Source: Anaspis maculata (Eukaryota > Arthropoda > Insecta > Coleoptera > Scraptiidae). From it: a stretch of DNA of 64,000 nt. Position numbers and translations under genes: made by a program. The DNA lies in the NCBI GenBank assembly GCA_949128115.1, contig OX421966.1:64229416-64293415 (forward strand). The letters are read 5' to 3'. Of the stretch, positions 13,401-23,000 are shown in pieces. Position 1 is the stretch's first letter, and each line of letters begins with the position of its first letter. The notes under the pieces were generated by a model that was not told where the DNA came from, did no database searches, and saw nothing but the letters and a program-made list of their open reading frames with translations.

Positions 13401-14382
13401 CTATTTCCAAACGATTCTCTGTCTGTAACACAAAAGCCTTTTGGAAAGTCATTCAATACTACAATAGCATAAACAGTTGTCGAAGCCAAAACTTGACGAA
13501 GCTTTCCAAAGGCTTTTTTATATTATTCAAATTCTGGGAGCTCTGTGAGAGTTCTCGTTGAAGTTATCCAGGCCACAGCGCCTTTTTGTTCCATTTGATG
13601 TTAGAAAAACAACTCGTTTTGGTAATTATTGACGACCACTACTTCTCGACTTCAGCCACCAACGTTTTACGGTTAGGTAGACACCACCACAACATCACGT
13701 TCGTCGACCGTAATTTCCTGGGAAAACCACTATTTCCACTGTAAAATGTTCCTTCTTTCCATTACTTATCCACCAATGTCCTACGACGTAAGTAGAGGCA
13801 AGAAGGAAGCATCCTACATAGCTGTTCAAGTGGTTGCCTAACTCTTAGAAAATGCTAGTCGAGAAGTAGTGGTCGTCAATAATTACCCTCGTTTTATATT
13901 TTTCTGAAGAACTTTAGAGGTATTTGATTTCTCATACATTTTTTTGAGTTTCTGAAACTTTTTGGGGCTCTTTAGCATGTGGGAGCTCTCAACAAAATTT
14001 CTCAACCCCACTTTGACAACCACAGAGAGGCTTTGGAAAGTTATCATTACTGAAGAAGCTGTATTGTGTTGGTACGAAGGGTACGATGGTGACTTGATGC
14101 TAACGTCTTGGTGTCGTCACGACAGATTTTTTCAACGTTTCTTTCTGTCTTTTCCAGGCGTTTTCCAGTCTATCAGACAACCTCCAGCCCCTGATCGAGG
14201 GCGTGCGGAAGAACCGCGACAAGTGGCTGGAAATAGCCGCGGCCCAGCGTCTGATCCCTTCGGACCAAGAGCGGGACTCGAACGACAACGTGTCCAAGCC
14301 CAACACGCCCGAATCGAACAACACCCAGCAGGCGAGCACCCCCAGCGCCGCCACGACCACTCCGCCCCCCATTACCGACTAG
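1176..14382 (+). CDS. Pde11: Pde11 dual cAMP/cGMP phosphodiesterase, 3' part of gene (9 exons)
   Basis: Spliced coding region; 607 residues are visible and the 5' exons lie outside the window. Joined exons 1176-1424, 3676-3837, 7778-8113, 8233-8319, 8406-8573, 9508-9617, 9726-10128, 10308-10391 and 14158-14382 give one open frame with AG/GT borders at every junction. Order: end of GAF-A, GAF-B, class I phosphodiesterase catalytic domain, low-complexity tail. The family hydrolyses cAMP and cGMP in the cytosol using two metal ions; GAF domains bind cyclic nucleotide and regulate. Visible metal and catalytic signatures are [21 protein letters not shown] and the Asp of [11 protein letters not shown], plus the nucleotide-gripping Gln in LMQVGFID. 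The assignment to Pde11 rather than the PDE5/6-like insect paralogue rests on the whole GAF-B and catalytic sequence as I remember the insect family. Exons are GC-rich against AT-rich, transposon-filled introns. No break was seen, so the gene looks functional. Confidence 0.95.
1628..1926. repeat. Short foldback (palindromic) element in Pde11 intron
   Basis: Two ~130-bp arms are inverted copies (for example TCTCTTTTGAAAGCTACAAG near 1711 against its complement near 1825). The A/T-rich spacer has an A11 run. No target duplication could be fixed. It is probably a MITE-like insertion. Confidence 0.7.
2040..2870. other. GC-rich intronic stretch with a tandem 21-bp duplication
   Basis: A ~21-bp unit (ggagttgatttgggattatc plus one base) is repeated directly at about 2046-2087. 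Beyond it lies GC-rich, G-run-containing DNA without a recognisable exon. Open frames here show no family resemblance. Confidence 0.35.
2871..3675. other. Intron DNA, nothing recognised
   Basis: AT-rich intron sequence before the GAF-B exon. No repeat, exon or mobile-element end was recognised. Confidence 0.4.
3676..3837 (+). CDS. Pde11: Pde11 exon: first part of GAF-B
   Basis: 54 codons, phase 0. Acceptor gttccag, donor gtaata. The peptide runs from [20 protein letters not shown] to [14 protein letters not shown]. The [11 protein letters not shown] segment is the usual GAF turn before the cyclic-nucleotide pocket. The acidic, serine-rich loop in between (about residues 23-35 of the exon) is typically variable in this family. 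Confidence 0.95.
4190..4474. mobile_element. MITE with TACTA target duplication
   Basis: 285-bp element in the GAF-B intron. Terminal inverted repeats start GCGTTGAGTGAAAAT on both ends, with weaker pairing continuing to about 37 bp. TACTA flanks it directly on the left (4185-4189) and right (4475-4479). It has no coding capacity. Superfamily unassigned. Confidence 0.75.
4756..5154. mobile_element. Foldback element, TACAGG-tipped
   Basis: 399 bp. Left end TACAGGATAACCCA; the right end read in reverse is TACAAGTGTCCCA. Inverted blocks such as AAGTAGCCAA and GGGAGATAG continue inwards. Non-coding. The tip matches the other foldback elements in this window. Confidence 0.7.
5307..6339. mobile_element. 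Foldback element, TACCGGGTG-tipped (1.03 kb)
   Basis: Ends TACCGGGTGAGCCATAAAAA and, reversed, TACCGGGTGGGCGATAAAAA pair closely. The interior is a long imperfect palindrome in which CAATTGGCTAGCCA-type blocks recur near 5538, 5886 and 6238. No coding capacity. Confidence 0.8.
6428..6553. mobile_element. Short MITE
   Basis: 126 bp. Termini GGCCCTATTTTTAG and, reversed, GGACCCTATTTTCAG; inner inverted blocks around TGCCTAGGTGACAG and TTGCCTAGCAAC also pair. Non-coding; no clear target duplication. Confidence 0.6.
6795..7194. mobile_element. Foldback element, TACAGG-tipped (400 bp)
   Basis: Left end TACAGGTGTCTCAAAACTCG, right end reversed TACAGGGTGTCTCAAAACTC. Pairing continues through CGCGCC and the blocks around TATATGGAATCTTC. 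Same tip family as the other foldbacks. It lies in the long intron before the main GAF-B exon. Confidence 0.8.
7778..8113 (+). CDS. Pde11: Pde11 exon: main part of GAF-B
   Basis: 112 codons, phase 0; acceptor atttcag, donor gtgagt. It holds [20 protein letters not shown], the sheet [19 protein letters not shown], the closing NK...FTKNDE motif, and the helix [15 protein letters not shown]. The open frame extends upstream of the acceptor (from about 7670), but that part does not resemble the family and lies in intron. This is among the most conserved stretches of insect Pde11, which gives high confidence in the assignment. Confidence 0.97.
8233..8319 (+). CDS. Pde11: Pde11 exon: linker between GAF-B and catalytic domain
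   Basis: 29 codons, phase 0; acceptor gtttcag, donor gtaagt. The peptide [19 protein letters not shown] leads into an acidic run (RMDDDDTLT). It forms the lead-in to the first catalytic helices. The intron before it is short (119 bp) and the one after only 86 bp, so this is the compact part of the gene. Confidence 0.93.
8406..8573 (+). CDS. Pde11: Pde11 exon: start of phosphodiesterase catalytic domain
   Basis: 56 codons, phase 0; acceptor ttttcag, donor gtaagc. It contains [20 protein letters not shown] followed by [11 protein letters not shown]. The first His of [10 protein letters not shown] is the family's proton-donor His and the second is a metal ligand of the HD superfamily. Confidence 0.97.
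9508..9617 (+). CDS. Pde11: Pde11 exon: HD metal-binding signature
   Basis: 110 bp, phase 0 to phase 2; acceptor tttccag, donor gtaagt. It encodes [20 protein letters not shown] and then the phosphodiesterase signature [11 protein letters not shown], whose His-Asp pair binds the two metals. The last codon (Lys, AAA) is split across the intron, the only phase-2 junction among the visible exons. Confidence 0.97.
9726..10128 (+). CDS. Pde11: Pde11 exon: catalytic core
   Basis: One base completes the split Lys codon, then 134 codons in phase 0; acceptor cttcag, donor gtaagt. Begins [20 protein letters not shown] and includes LSTDLAVYF and [13 protein letters not shown]; the latter Asp is the fourth metal ligand. 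It ends with [17 protein letters not shown]. The exon is strongly GC-rich compared with the surrounding introns, which also keeps a long antisense frame open by chance. Confidence 0.97.
10308..10391 (+). CDS. Pde11: Pde11 exon: substrate-binding Gln segment
   Basis: 28 codons, phase 0; acceptor gttgcag, donor gtgaga. The peptide includes [20 protein letters not shown]. By family knowledge, the Gln of LMQVGFID is the invariant residue that hydrogen-bonds the purine ring. A 3.8-kb repeat-filled intron follows. Confidence 0.96.
11378..12533 (+). mobile_element. Dead Tc1/mariner-type transposon
   Basis: About 1.16 kb with ~110-bp terminal inverted repeats, tips CACTGGTCACAA; the inner ends AAAGATCAATTC also match. 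A TA follows the right end. A transposase relic is readable: a helix-turn-helix-like start near 11820 ([18 protein letters not shown]) and the third catalytic motif [11 protein letters not shown] near 12000. The middle of the transposase is missing and the frame is broken, so it cannot move by itself. Confidence 0.85.
13621..13887. mobile_element. hAT-type MITE with 8-bp target duplication
   Basis: 267 bp. The ends are inverted repeats of at least 30 bp, tips GGTAATTATTGACGACCACT. CTCGTTTT occurs on the left (13613-13620) and right (13888-13895). An exact 8-bp duplication points to the hAT superfamily, although the tip lacks the usual CAG start. Non-coding. Confidence 0.85.
14158..14382 (+). 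CDS. Pde11: Pde11 terminal exon: last helix and C-terminal tail
   Basis: 74 codons plus TAG stop (14380-14382); acceptor tttccag. [20 protein letters not shown] and [12 protein letters not shown] form the last catalytic-domain helix. The remaining ~40 residues are a Ser/Thr/Asn/Pro-rich, presumably disordered tail ending in PPITD, a part that varies in length among insect Pde11 proteins. Confidence 0.95.
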   Translation, partial: AFSSLSDNLQPLIEGVRKNRDKWLEIAAAQRLIPSDQERDSNDNVSKPNTPESNNTQQASTPSAATTTPPPITD

Positions 14383-15520
14383 TATCACACACCACTTAGT
14401 GTTTCTCTATCGTCTCAAATTTGAGAAGAATAATCTCAATAACACATAATGAAACCAAAAAAAAAAAATTGATAAAACGAAAATTATTTATCCCAAATTT
14501 CTACAATATACTGTACATATTCCTCAAGACTATATTTATTGACTAAAGTAGCAAAAAGACTATTACTATTATTATTATTAAATAATGAAAGAAGGCACAA
14601 TTATAGTTCCAGAAGCGTGGTACAGCTCGCCCAATGTTATTTTTCTAAGAGAGTATTGTTAGTGATGGGCGACGAGCGCTAGTTTTTCGGAACATTTTCA
14701 CCCTTTTCCCCTCTTTTTGTCTCCTCCCCCCCGCCCCCTCCCCTTAGACGTTTAATATTTATTGTATACACACATACACACACAAAATCTCAATTTTATT
14801 ATTTATTTTTAGCGAGTATTTTAGTATGCTCTCTTGGAGTTTCTTTTATATTTTTAATAAGAAGAAGAATATTGAAAAAACTAGTTTTTAGTTTTGTAGT
14901 CACTTTTTGTGATATTCTAGTGGACTCTAAGTGTAGAGGGCCGTATTTTAATATGGTATTATTACGATGTTTGTGTTTGTTTCTTTTTTTTTTGCATAGA
15001 ACTATTATACCAAAGTGTATTTGTTAATAATATCAAATTACTAATTATTATATTGTTAAGTCAAAAAGGATGTTGTCTGAGGAGAAATTTTCGTGTGTCA
15101 GTCAAGTGTGTGTGCCACTCTGTGATCAGCTTGGAGCGCAGGGTGTTTGGTTACTTTTTCTTTGGTTTGAAAATCAGATGTTTTGTAAGATTCTGTGTAC
15201 ATTACGTGTAAAAAAATTGATGCAGTAACATTAATATATTTATCCACATGAACTTGTCGGTGTTTTTGTTGTTATCCTCTCCGGTTTCCGCTCTGAATCT
15301 CCTCCTCAAGTTTTGAAAGGAGCTTATTGCGTTTGTTGTGTGGAACATTTCGTGGGGGGAAACAAGTTTCTGGCACGAAGTTCTGTGTGTACTTAAAACT
15401 TTTAATTTAAAATGCCCTGGAGGGCGTTGTAATATTTCAATGCACAAAATGCCTTCTGTGAATGTTTCTTTAAAGGAACACTTCCCTGTTGTGTCTAATA
15501 AAAAGCAGTGAAAAAAGTGG
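14383..15520 (+). other. Probable Pde11 3' UTR
   Basis: AT-rich DNA with poly-A, poly-T and ATT runs follows the stop codon and has no transposon-like structure. The best polyadenylation signal is AATAAA at 15497-15502, followed by a GT-rich stretch; earlier near-signals cannot be excluded. The 3' boundary is an inference. Confidence 0.5.
15497..15502 (+). terminator. Candidate polyadenylation signal of Pde11
   Basis: AATAAA hexamer about 1.1 kb past the stop codon, with a G/T-rich stretch (gtggtgctgtttg) starting ~15 bases downstream. The usual signal layout is present, but nothing in the sequence shows which signal is used. Confidence 0.4.
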
Positions 15521-17584
15521 TGCTGTTTGATAAATGAATTTCTATTTATATCAAGATGAAGATGCCATTGGTATAATAACAATAAAAACTGGAAATAGAC
15601 ACACTTATCTTATGGTCGTATTCAGAATAGGTAAACTCGAGGGTAAACTCTACCTAAGAATGAACTCCAATCTGCTAAATATTGATTACTACAGAAATTC
15701 TTTTTTGTCCAATACCAACTGATTGAGACTAAGGCAGACCACTAAGATATGTAGCGATTGGATTGATCAACTCGCAGTCCAGAACTAAATATATTTCAAG
15801 GAGTCACATAGGTTGTTTCTATGGGTCCAATAGTTTAGTACTAGTATTACCTCGAGTATTACAATCCCATAAATAATAGCGTGAGTAACTGTCTCCAGTA
15901 TTGAAGAATCAACCATTTTTATACAATCATGATACACTGTTTTCTGAGGTTACTCTAAGAATTCTTGGGGAAATTCGAAGGAAAATCAATATTCGGATCT
16001 TTAGCGACACTAATAACATTAGGTCTTCATTACATTATATAATAAAAAATGTCACAAACTTGTTTGTATCTAACTTTCTCTCACAAACAATTAAGGAATT
16101 CATTTTGAAATATCCATATGGGTACCTATTAAGAATTGTTATTGGGATTTATTGTTACAATATCACTATCGGATACAGACACTTCAACTGACGATGAAAA
16201 TATACTGGTCAAATACCCAAGAACGAGAACACCCACTGGCTATAAAAGCATTTGCTATTTCTACGCAGGATAAGGAAGAAACAATAAGCAGGTTCCTTTC
16301 TTGAAAAAATACAACTACCTGCGGTATATATGCAAAAAAAACTTCAAAACTAATAACGGTTTGAAGACACATTTGAAGACACACAATGGTATACCTAAAA
16401 TAGTCTATAGGTAAAATTCTCCAACCACAACTACTAGTGTGAAGAGTGAGGACAACAACACCATATCACACACTGAAGATGTTTTATTTCGGAACCCTTT
16501 TATCATCACTGGAAATAAATGTTGCAACTCTGAAGCGATGTCTGAAGAGAGCTCGCATGGTTCTGGCCAATCCGAGGGCCAATCTGATGGCTGATAATCC
16601 AGAAGAGGTAACGTCTGCTGGTTCCGAACACTCTCCTGGCGCAAGCTACGAGTATTCCTACTTCCCTTCAGTGTCATATTGCCCGAGGTCTTGTCTGTGC
16701 CGAAGAAATCGGACAACGTGAAAAATCTAACAACTCGGACTAAAATGAAAATTGCCGACTTCAGCCAAGTATTCACAGACTGGTTGGTACCTAGTCGGAT
16801 GCCTCACGAAAATTCTCAAAAAAAATCTTCTGAACTTAAGCCTTCACTAGGTACACTTTTGAACATGAGCAAAAAGGTTGAGGCAAAGTTAACCCATTGA
16901 GACAGTCGTGAAGCTTGAAAACTTTTGGCCTCCGACGACTCCCTTGCACCAAACGACCACTCAACATTGACTGCCCTTAGCGAGAAACGTCCAGTCGTCC
17001 AAATCACCCGGAAACCAACTTCCTTTTCCGAGCCCCCTGAAAAGCGGACACAAAGCAAACCCTCTTTACATTATTTCAACTTGTCAATTCGATCCCAATG
17101 ATGTATGTAGGATAAAGGTATTGCAAGTATCTACTAGCGCCTGCTAGGCTGAACAAACGTCCCAGTATGGATCCCTCTGAAAAAACTCCTGCATGATTTA
17201 GTACCGAGCTCTACCGCAGACCACAGTTGGCGTTTTTTTTATGTAAATCGCCTATAATGATAAAAACGCGACAGAAGAGTGTTCCCAATGCATGCATGGA
17301 GTCTATTAAAAAAAAAGGAATAGTCATAATTATGAAAAAAGACAATGAAATATTACTAAAATTTCTCGTTACAAAAATTAAAATGCTGCAAAAGAGGCTG
17401 AGAGCCTGAAATGGCACAGCGTCCGAGTGTCGTTCAACACGTTACCGTTACCGCTCTTCAAAATAAGAGAGAACTCGAAATTTCTTTCAAATTTGACATT
17501 ACTCCCGACAAAATGTCAGGCGTGATACGTGAAGGGTAAAATCTATAAGTAGGTATATCAGGGAGTTTGCGATCTCAAGGAACG
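15521..17584. other. Intergenic DNA, no recognised gene
   Basis: AT-rich sequence. Open stretches around 15901-16191 and 16446-16900 show no family resemblance and no splice-consistent structure. No repeat ends were identified. Confidence 0.35.
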
Positions 17585-18599
17585 TAATGGCCCGTCTCCA
17601 ATGGTCGCTAAACGTTAAACGCAGAACGTAAGGCAATCGCAGAGGGAACGCAACACGCAAGAAACACCATCGCAGAAGTCAACCAACTTTCCTGCGTGTG
17701 CTTGCTGCAACCTTGCGTCAGCCAATGATAAATCGGAATACGATTTGTTTCCGCGCCAACGCGAGGTTTTGTTTTTCTCCATGGTTTTCTGCATCTTGTT
17801 GACGGCTTTCATCCCGTGTGTCATCCAGTGTCATCTACAGTACTAGCGCAGCGGTTCGCTGCTTCAACTCGAACAATCCTGTATTTTGTGATACAAACAA
17901 GAACTTCAGCACAATTGCTCTTGAAACCAAAATGAATTATCTGGTCCGCTGCTCTTTTCGATCATCTCCTGCTGGTCCAGGACTTGGAAAGTAGGTACAA
18001 GGGGGACATGACAATTTTTTGCAGCAAGGACTGAACGCTGCTATCGGATCATGCTTGATGCCGTTTCTGCATGAATAACTACAACCTGCAGTTCACGATG
18101 CTGCCACTGTCAGAATGATAAGCCTGTTGGAAGACAAGGTAGAGTAGTCAGTTGTGTCATGGGGGGCCCCTGGATTAACAAAGGTTGGTCGTTGAAGGGG
18201 ATGTGTGGGGTATCATTTCTGACATAAAAGAGGTCTGCGAACTCGTTTCTATTTGTAGTTGTATTTATTGGTTTGGAACTGTGGAAAATATGAGGGGTCA
18301 ATATCGTCATAATTGATTGTCAGACATTTACGATTCGCACTGAATTGAGTTTCGCAATGGACGCAACAACGCAAGAAACGCAACGCAGAAGTTGACCAAG
18401 CTCCAACTTTCTGCGACCTGCGACGTGCTTGCGGCTGCATAGCGTCAGCCAATCAGCTGAACCCGGAAGAAGATATAAATTTTCCTGTATTTTGGGGGCA
18501 TTTGATGGTGTTGCAACTATTGAAACAGATAGGTATGAATAACCTTTTTTTCGAAGTGAAGGTAGCGGTGAAGTAGCAGACTTCGATAAGAATAATTCA

Positions 18600-18857
18600 T
18601 GCCTCGACCCCGAAAACCGTAGCCGCTCCTCCTCAGATTGGGTATCAACGTCTCAAGTGCCCCAACCAACATTGTTCAGGGGCAAAGCAGTGCAGTCATT
18701 ATCTGGTGTTGAAGTTTTAAAAGGGAAAATGGACAACAACTGCGGCTTCACTCAGTATGTAGACAAGCTGGCTGAGGGGGATCTGCAAAGGAAATTCCAA
18801 GAAAGATTTTCAACCTGCCCTGTACCACAACGGCATCAAATAGAGGCTCTGAAATAA
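18600..18857 (+). pseudogene. Unrecognised open stretch inside the Harbinger-type element
   Basis: An open frame of about 85 residues (SSSDWVSTSQVPQPTLFRGK and onwards, ending QIEALK at 18857) lies between the element's left arm and the LINE fragment. Harbinger elements often encode a Myb/SANT-like DNA-binding partner besides the transposase, and this position would fit. No diagnostic motif is visible, so that identity is only a guess. Confidence 0.25.
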
Positions 18858-19569
18858 AGTGACATAGGTCCTGGATGGGCTTCGTGCCAGAAGAGAGAAA
18901 GCTGAAATGCGATATCGATATTTTCAGGTTTGCAGAAGCCCATAGGGGGGGGGGGCGGTTGAAGTGACCATCCCAGAAAAGCAACTGAGTATGGAGGAAA
19001 TAAGTAAGCATTATGAAAAAAAAAACTGTCGTATATCTACAGGCGATCCCAATAAACGGTCAAGAGAACATCACCAGGTCTCTCTGGACCAAAGATACTC
19101 CTTTCTACCATTTTTCCTCGCATTTTTCAATCATCACATGTCAATGATTGGAGTGATTCCCCCGAAAATTTCTTGTAAAAAATTCACCGATTTCAAAAAT
19201 GTTTGTTCTTTTGGATAGCGTATTCTGTTGACTATAGAAACCTTTTGATAAAATTACCCACACGAGAGTCAGGGCCACACGGAGTTCCACGGGAAGAGGT
19301 TTCCGAATACTTGTCTTTGCAAGGAAAAGAGCCACAAGCTGAACTAAATGATCAAACTTTTGCAGCCAGATTCGCGTATATTCGTAAAACATCCTCATGG
19401 TCGTTCTCTTTATTCATATACCTAAACATGCAGGCTGTGATAACGACCTTCTTCACGGCGATTACAAATAATTGGCCTAACCCATCATTTGCGATGCTGG
19501 TGTCGTCGCTGATTCTGTATTTGAAGTAGCCATTCCAGCGTTAAACGAAACGCTTGTAAAAATTATGAT

Positions 19570-20830
19570 AATAATAATTTATTGATTTTAAAAGGACTTC
19601 CCTTAAAACAAGACCGGGCATGTACATAAAAAAGCACTTCAATATAAATATAACACTACACAATATGAATACAATACTTTACACTGAAACCAAAACACTG
19701 TACAGTAGCAAACGTCTCCTACTACTCATTTCTGGCAAACGCTGCACACTTCATCCGCTTTGACCATGCATGTAGCAACATCCATTGACAGTGAACTTCA
19801 AGAGCCTTCGACCAGACAGACGTAGCTAAGTTACTCTTTTAACAGTCTGAAACCTGATGTTGAGGAGGGGTGCTGAGCAGGGAAGCCAGACAGCACAAAT
19901 GTATTGTAGAACATCGAGTAGCCAAAGCTAAAAAGGGCGACGATATCTCGTTGGTATAGCTTCTCTTTGTATTTCATAAGCAGATCCCTCTTATGGTGCC
20001 TGAGCGAAGGCAAGGTGAGAGACCGCAGGATTTCCAGGGAGTTGATAGCAGTGAACTAGGACCCAATTTGTGTAACCCAGTTGTATTTTGGGTCGGTCTT
20101 CTATGGCAGGGAACTCAGCTAGGTGTAGCAATCTGTCGAAGCAAATCCTTGGGTAGCGCTCTGACGTCATGGAGAGAATCTTCTCTAGCCAGGAAAGCCA
20201 GGAATGAGATCCAAAGCGGAGATGAGATTCTCAAGTTTAACGACTCCAAACTCCAGTCTAACAAGATGGTCGGGGCCGTGTAGCAGCAGTGAGAATAATC
20301 TCTTTAAGAAGTTCACTTGTAGTCTTTCTACGACGCGACGCCTGGATAACGAATGCCCCATATAGCCATGTTGTGTGTTAACACTCTTCAACACCATCGA
20401 TTCGTACAGCTCGACCCGGGAGTGCCAGGAGTTCAACTTCGCCCTGCACATTGTGGATATGACAGATCCTAGGCAAGCCGCCGACCTCACAAAAGTGGCC
20501 GATGCCTCCGAAAAAAGGCCAAAGGATACAACTGGGACGCCCAGATAGGTGTAAGAGCGAACGGTCTTCAGAGGCTTCTCTTTGTAATAGAAGCGCAGCG
20601 TCTTCGTCTCTGCATAACCGCCTCTTCTGAAGCACATGACGTCGGATTTGTCGGCGTTTATTTCCAGACCAATCGTCACAAATGCTTGTAATAAGTTGCG
20701 TGTATTTCCATTTCCATCCATTTTGCCATTGCCCGTACAGTAAACAACGATCAGCAAAGAAAATGCGAACAAACCACTCTGACAAGAACTTTGACAGGAT
20801 GAAATTTTCCGCTGCGACGGCTGCGACCAC
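19570..20830 (-). pseudogene. LINE reverse transcriptase fragment inside the Harbinger-type element
   Basis: Minus-strand frame (20185-20850 open) with the post-catalytic reverse transcriptase pattern LEINADKSDVMCFRRGG, then SYTYLGVPV and LKRLFSLLLHGP. This is the 'KSxVMxF...YLGV' segment after the YADD motif in CR1/RTE-like LINEs. It continues in broken frames to about 19570, ending in an AATAAATTATTATTA-like tail on the minus strand. It is 5'-truncated and dead. Confidence 0.7.
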
Positions 20831-20927
20831 TGTAGACGGATTTCAAACACCTTGCGTTGGAATTTTGCGACGAGCCTGCGTCAAGCCTACGTTCTTGCGT
20901 TCTGCGACCATTGGAGACGGGCCATAA

Positions 20928-21629
20928 CAAGTACAACGTAACGCAACGAAGAACGTGAAAACTCCCCCGTAACTAAAGAATTGCAAATAACAACCTCGCC
21001 AATTTTCACGTTGAAAGTTACGTTACGTCGTACGTACATCAAACTCCCCATTCGATTATGTACCTAAGTATCATTTCACACGTTATACCTATGTAGTTAT
21101 CTAACCTTTGAAAATTTATTAGCCATCGCTCGCAGTGGGTGTAAAATTTTTAAAATTATAAATAAAAGGCGGTCTTCCCAAAAAACGTTGAAATAATTCC
21201 TTACTGCGGTTTCTGCTGCCTCTTGTCGCAGTAGTCTAAGTCTAGTCGTCAGAGGTAGAATACTAAAACAAAATAATCAAATTGAATATAAAATTCGAGA
21301 TAAAATTGGTAAAAAGTATAACATACGTAATAGCTTGTAAAATATTCTGGTGAAGGAGTAGAAGCAAATATTTGGCATAACTTGTCAAATTTTTGAGGTA
21401 TTTTCAATTGAAAGCAGAATATTTTGAGAGATGGTTGTGATAGATAACTATAATTTAGCTCGTAATTTAGCAACAAACGATCAAAGTCTAAAGCGCTATA
21501 AAAATTCTGGAAAATCAACAAAATCATTAAAATAATGATCGTTTGTGGCTTTACTTTCTAAAATTTCTGAATCATTCAAAAGTTCACCATTATTACATAC
21601 AGTGTATTTCAAAAATAAGTACCTAGCTA
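20928..21629. other. AT-rich intergenic DNA, nothing recognised
   Basis: No gene, terminal repeat or transposon motif was identified in this stretch. Confidence 0.35.
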
Positions 21630-22073
21630 TACAGGGTGGCCTAAAGAAAACGCAACAGACAGATTTTCGGGCATTCGCCCTCATTTTTTCGTGATAAGCC
21701 CACAAGGTCAACATTGTTTCAAGGGGGACGTTCAACTGCTAATTATTTGACCGTGGAGTTCAACCCCGGTAGTCAGGGTGGCAGCCCCTTTGGAAATTTT
21801 CAATGACAATTGGGTTTGAGTGATACATCATTTCAAAGTTGGTTCAATTGTCTTTATAGCGGTGCTAGTTTTTGTTTTCGATTCGATGCAAATTTTTCAA
21901 GATAATGCTAATTTCAGTGTTTTGGAGGGTTACAGCCCCTTCTAGGAGGCTGGCTCGAAGTTGCCGAACCCATGACGGGGCTTATGTCAGTCTAGTAAAC
22001 ATGTCAGAATACAAACAAATGAGGTCAAGTGCCCGAGAATTTGTCTGTTTCGTTTTTGTTGGGCCAGCCTGTA
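21630..22073. mobile_element. Foldback element, TACAGGGTG-tipped (444 bp)
   Basis: Left end TACAGGGTGGCCTAAAGAAA, right end reversed TACAGGCTGGCCCAACAAAA. Both arms continue through ACAGACA and the TCGGGCA block. No coding capacity. Confidence 0.75.
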
Positions 22074-23000
22074 TATTGCCGAATTTAGCTTTTTAAATGT
22101 GGAATTTGCGATAAGAATGAATTGCAAGAGGTGCTCACTAAGAAAGTTACGGCCCCTCAAAGTTCAATTTTGAAAATCATTTCTCAACTTCTGAACTGTT
22201 CAACCGATTTTAATCGTGCAAAGATATTAGAGAAATACTCTCCCCTAATAGTGGCAATTCTGTAAAATTTGCATTCCTGTATTTTTGCATGTTCTGGACG
22301 TGGCGTGGAAGATTTATTAAGGTACATATTTCTCATTTTAGCCTATCGATTGAGATAGGTAGTATTGTAGTTGTTATTCATTCAGAAAAACGAAGTAAGA
22401 CGCCACTCACAGATGACAACAAACTCCATCATTAACGTTTGGTACCAAGAGGTCTCATTCATCTCTAGCCTGGGTCAAGTTTGAGTAGCCTGAAGTCTGC
22501 TGGTCTCCCGCTTGGTTCGAGTGGAGTGGCCGTGTAGTTTTTCGTGTTGGTGCAGTCATTTTAAATTCAAATAAATGTCACATTTGATGTTTTGAATTAC
22601 ACGTTACACGTCAAAAGTGACAACGTGATTAAACTTTGGAGATGCTTAAATATGTCGGTAAAGTAGGTCACGTTTGGTTTGCGCGCGAGGTTCACCGAGT
22701 GACGTCATAGATTAATAAGAAATATTTTTTTTCTAGAAAATTAGAGGCGAATTTAATGTACCTGTTACATGGAAGGCTTAATTTGATTATAAACAATCGG
22801 AATACTCAATAAAAATAATAGATTGGAAGCCGACTGCGTGACAAGACCTTCGAACCTCGCTCACTAGAGTATTTGAGACAAAGAATAAGCATCGAAATTC
22901 AACGCGGAAATGCCATTGCGATTATTTCCTGCTTACCGGAGTCGTCACAACTGCATGAAGTTTTTTTCATTTGAATTAGATATTTGCTATTATACATTTA
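22074..23000. other. Intergenic DNA, nothing recognised
   Basis: Low-coding AT-rich sequence with no terminal repeats or family motifs seen. Confidence 0.35.

Larger units (their letters stand above)
10392..14157 (+). repeat. Last Pde11 intron filled with a diverged ~330-bp tandem repeat
   Basis: The block CACAGAAGG-CTCTTGGAGAG followed by TCATTCAGT recurs in diverged form near 11133, 12773, 13100, 13432 and 14018, with a GAGCTCTCATTGGAGCTT-like block between copies. Spacing is about 330 bp once inserted elements (11378-12533 and 13621-13887) are subtracted, except for the first interval, which is longer. It is an old tandem array later hit by two transposons. Confidence 0.6.
17588..20924. 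mobile_element. PIF/Harbinger-type element (3.3 kb, TAA target duplication)
   Basis: The two ends are perfect 21-bp inverted repeats beginning TGGCCCGTCTCCAATGGTCG. TAA sits directly outside both (17585-17587 and 20925-20927), the TWA-type duplication typical of PIF/Harbinger. A subterminal block with ACGCAAGAAACGCAACGCAG occurs near 17650 and again near 18370. No intact transposase was recognised. A small open stretch at 18600-18857 is of unknown nature, and a LINE fragment occupies the right part on the minus strand. Confidence 0.85.

Noticed and set aside
16446..16900. Open stretches with Ser/Glu-rich peptide, possible gene
   Set aside because: Interrupted by stops in all frames without splice-consistent joins; no recognisable family.
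20185..20850. 221-codon minus-strand frame considered as a host gene
   Set aside because: The KSDVMCF...YLGV pattern and the tail near 19570 mark it as a LINE reverse transcriptase fragment.
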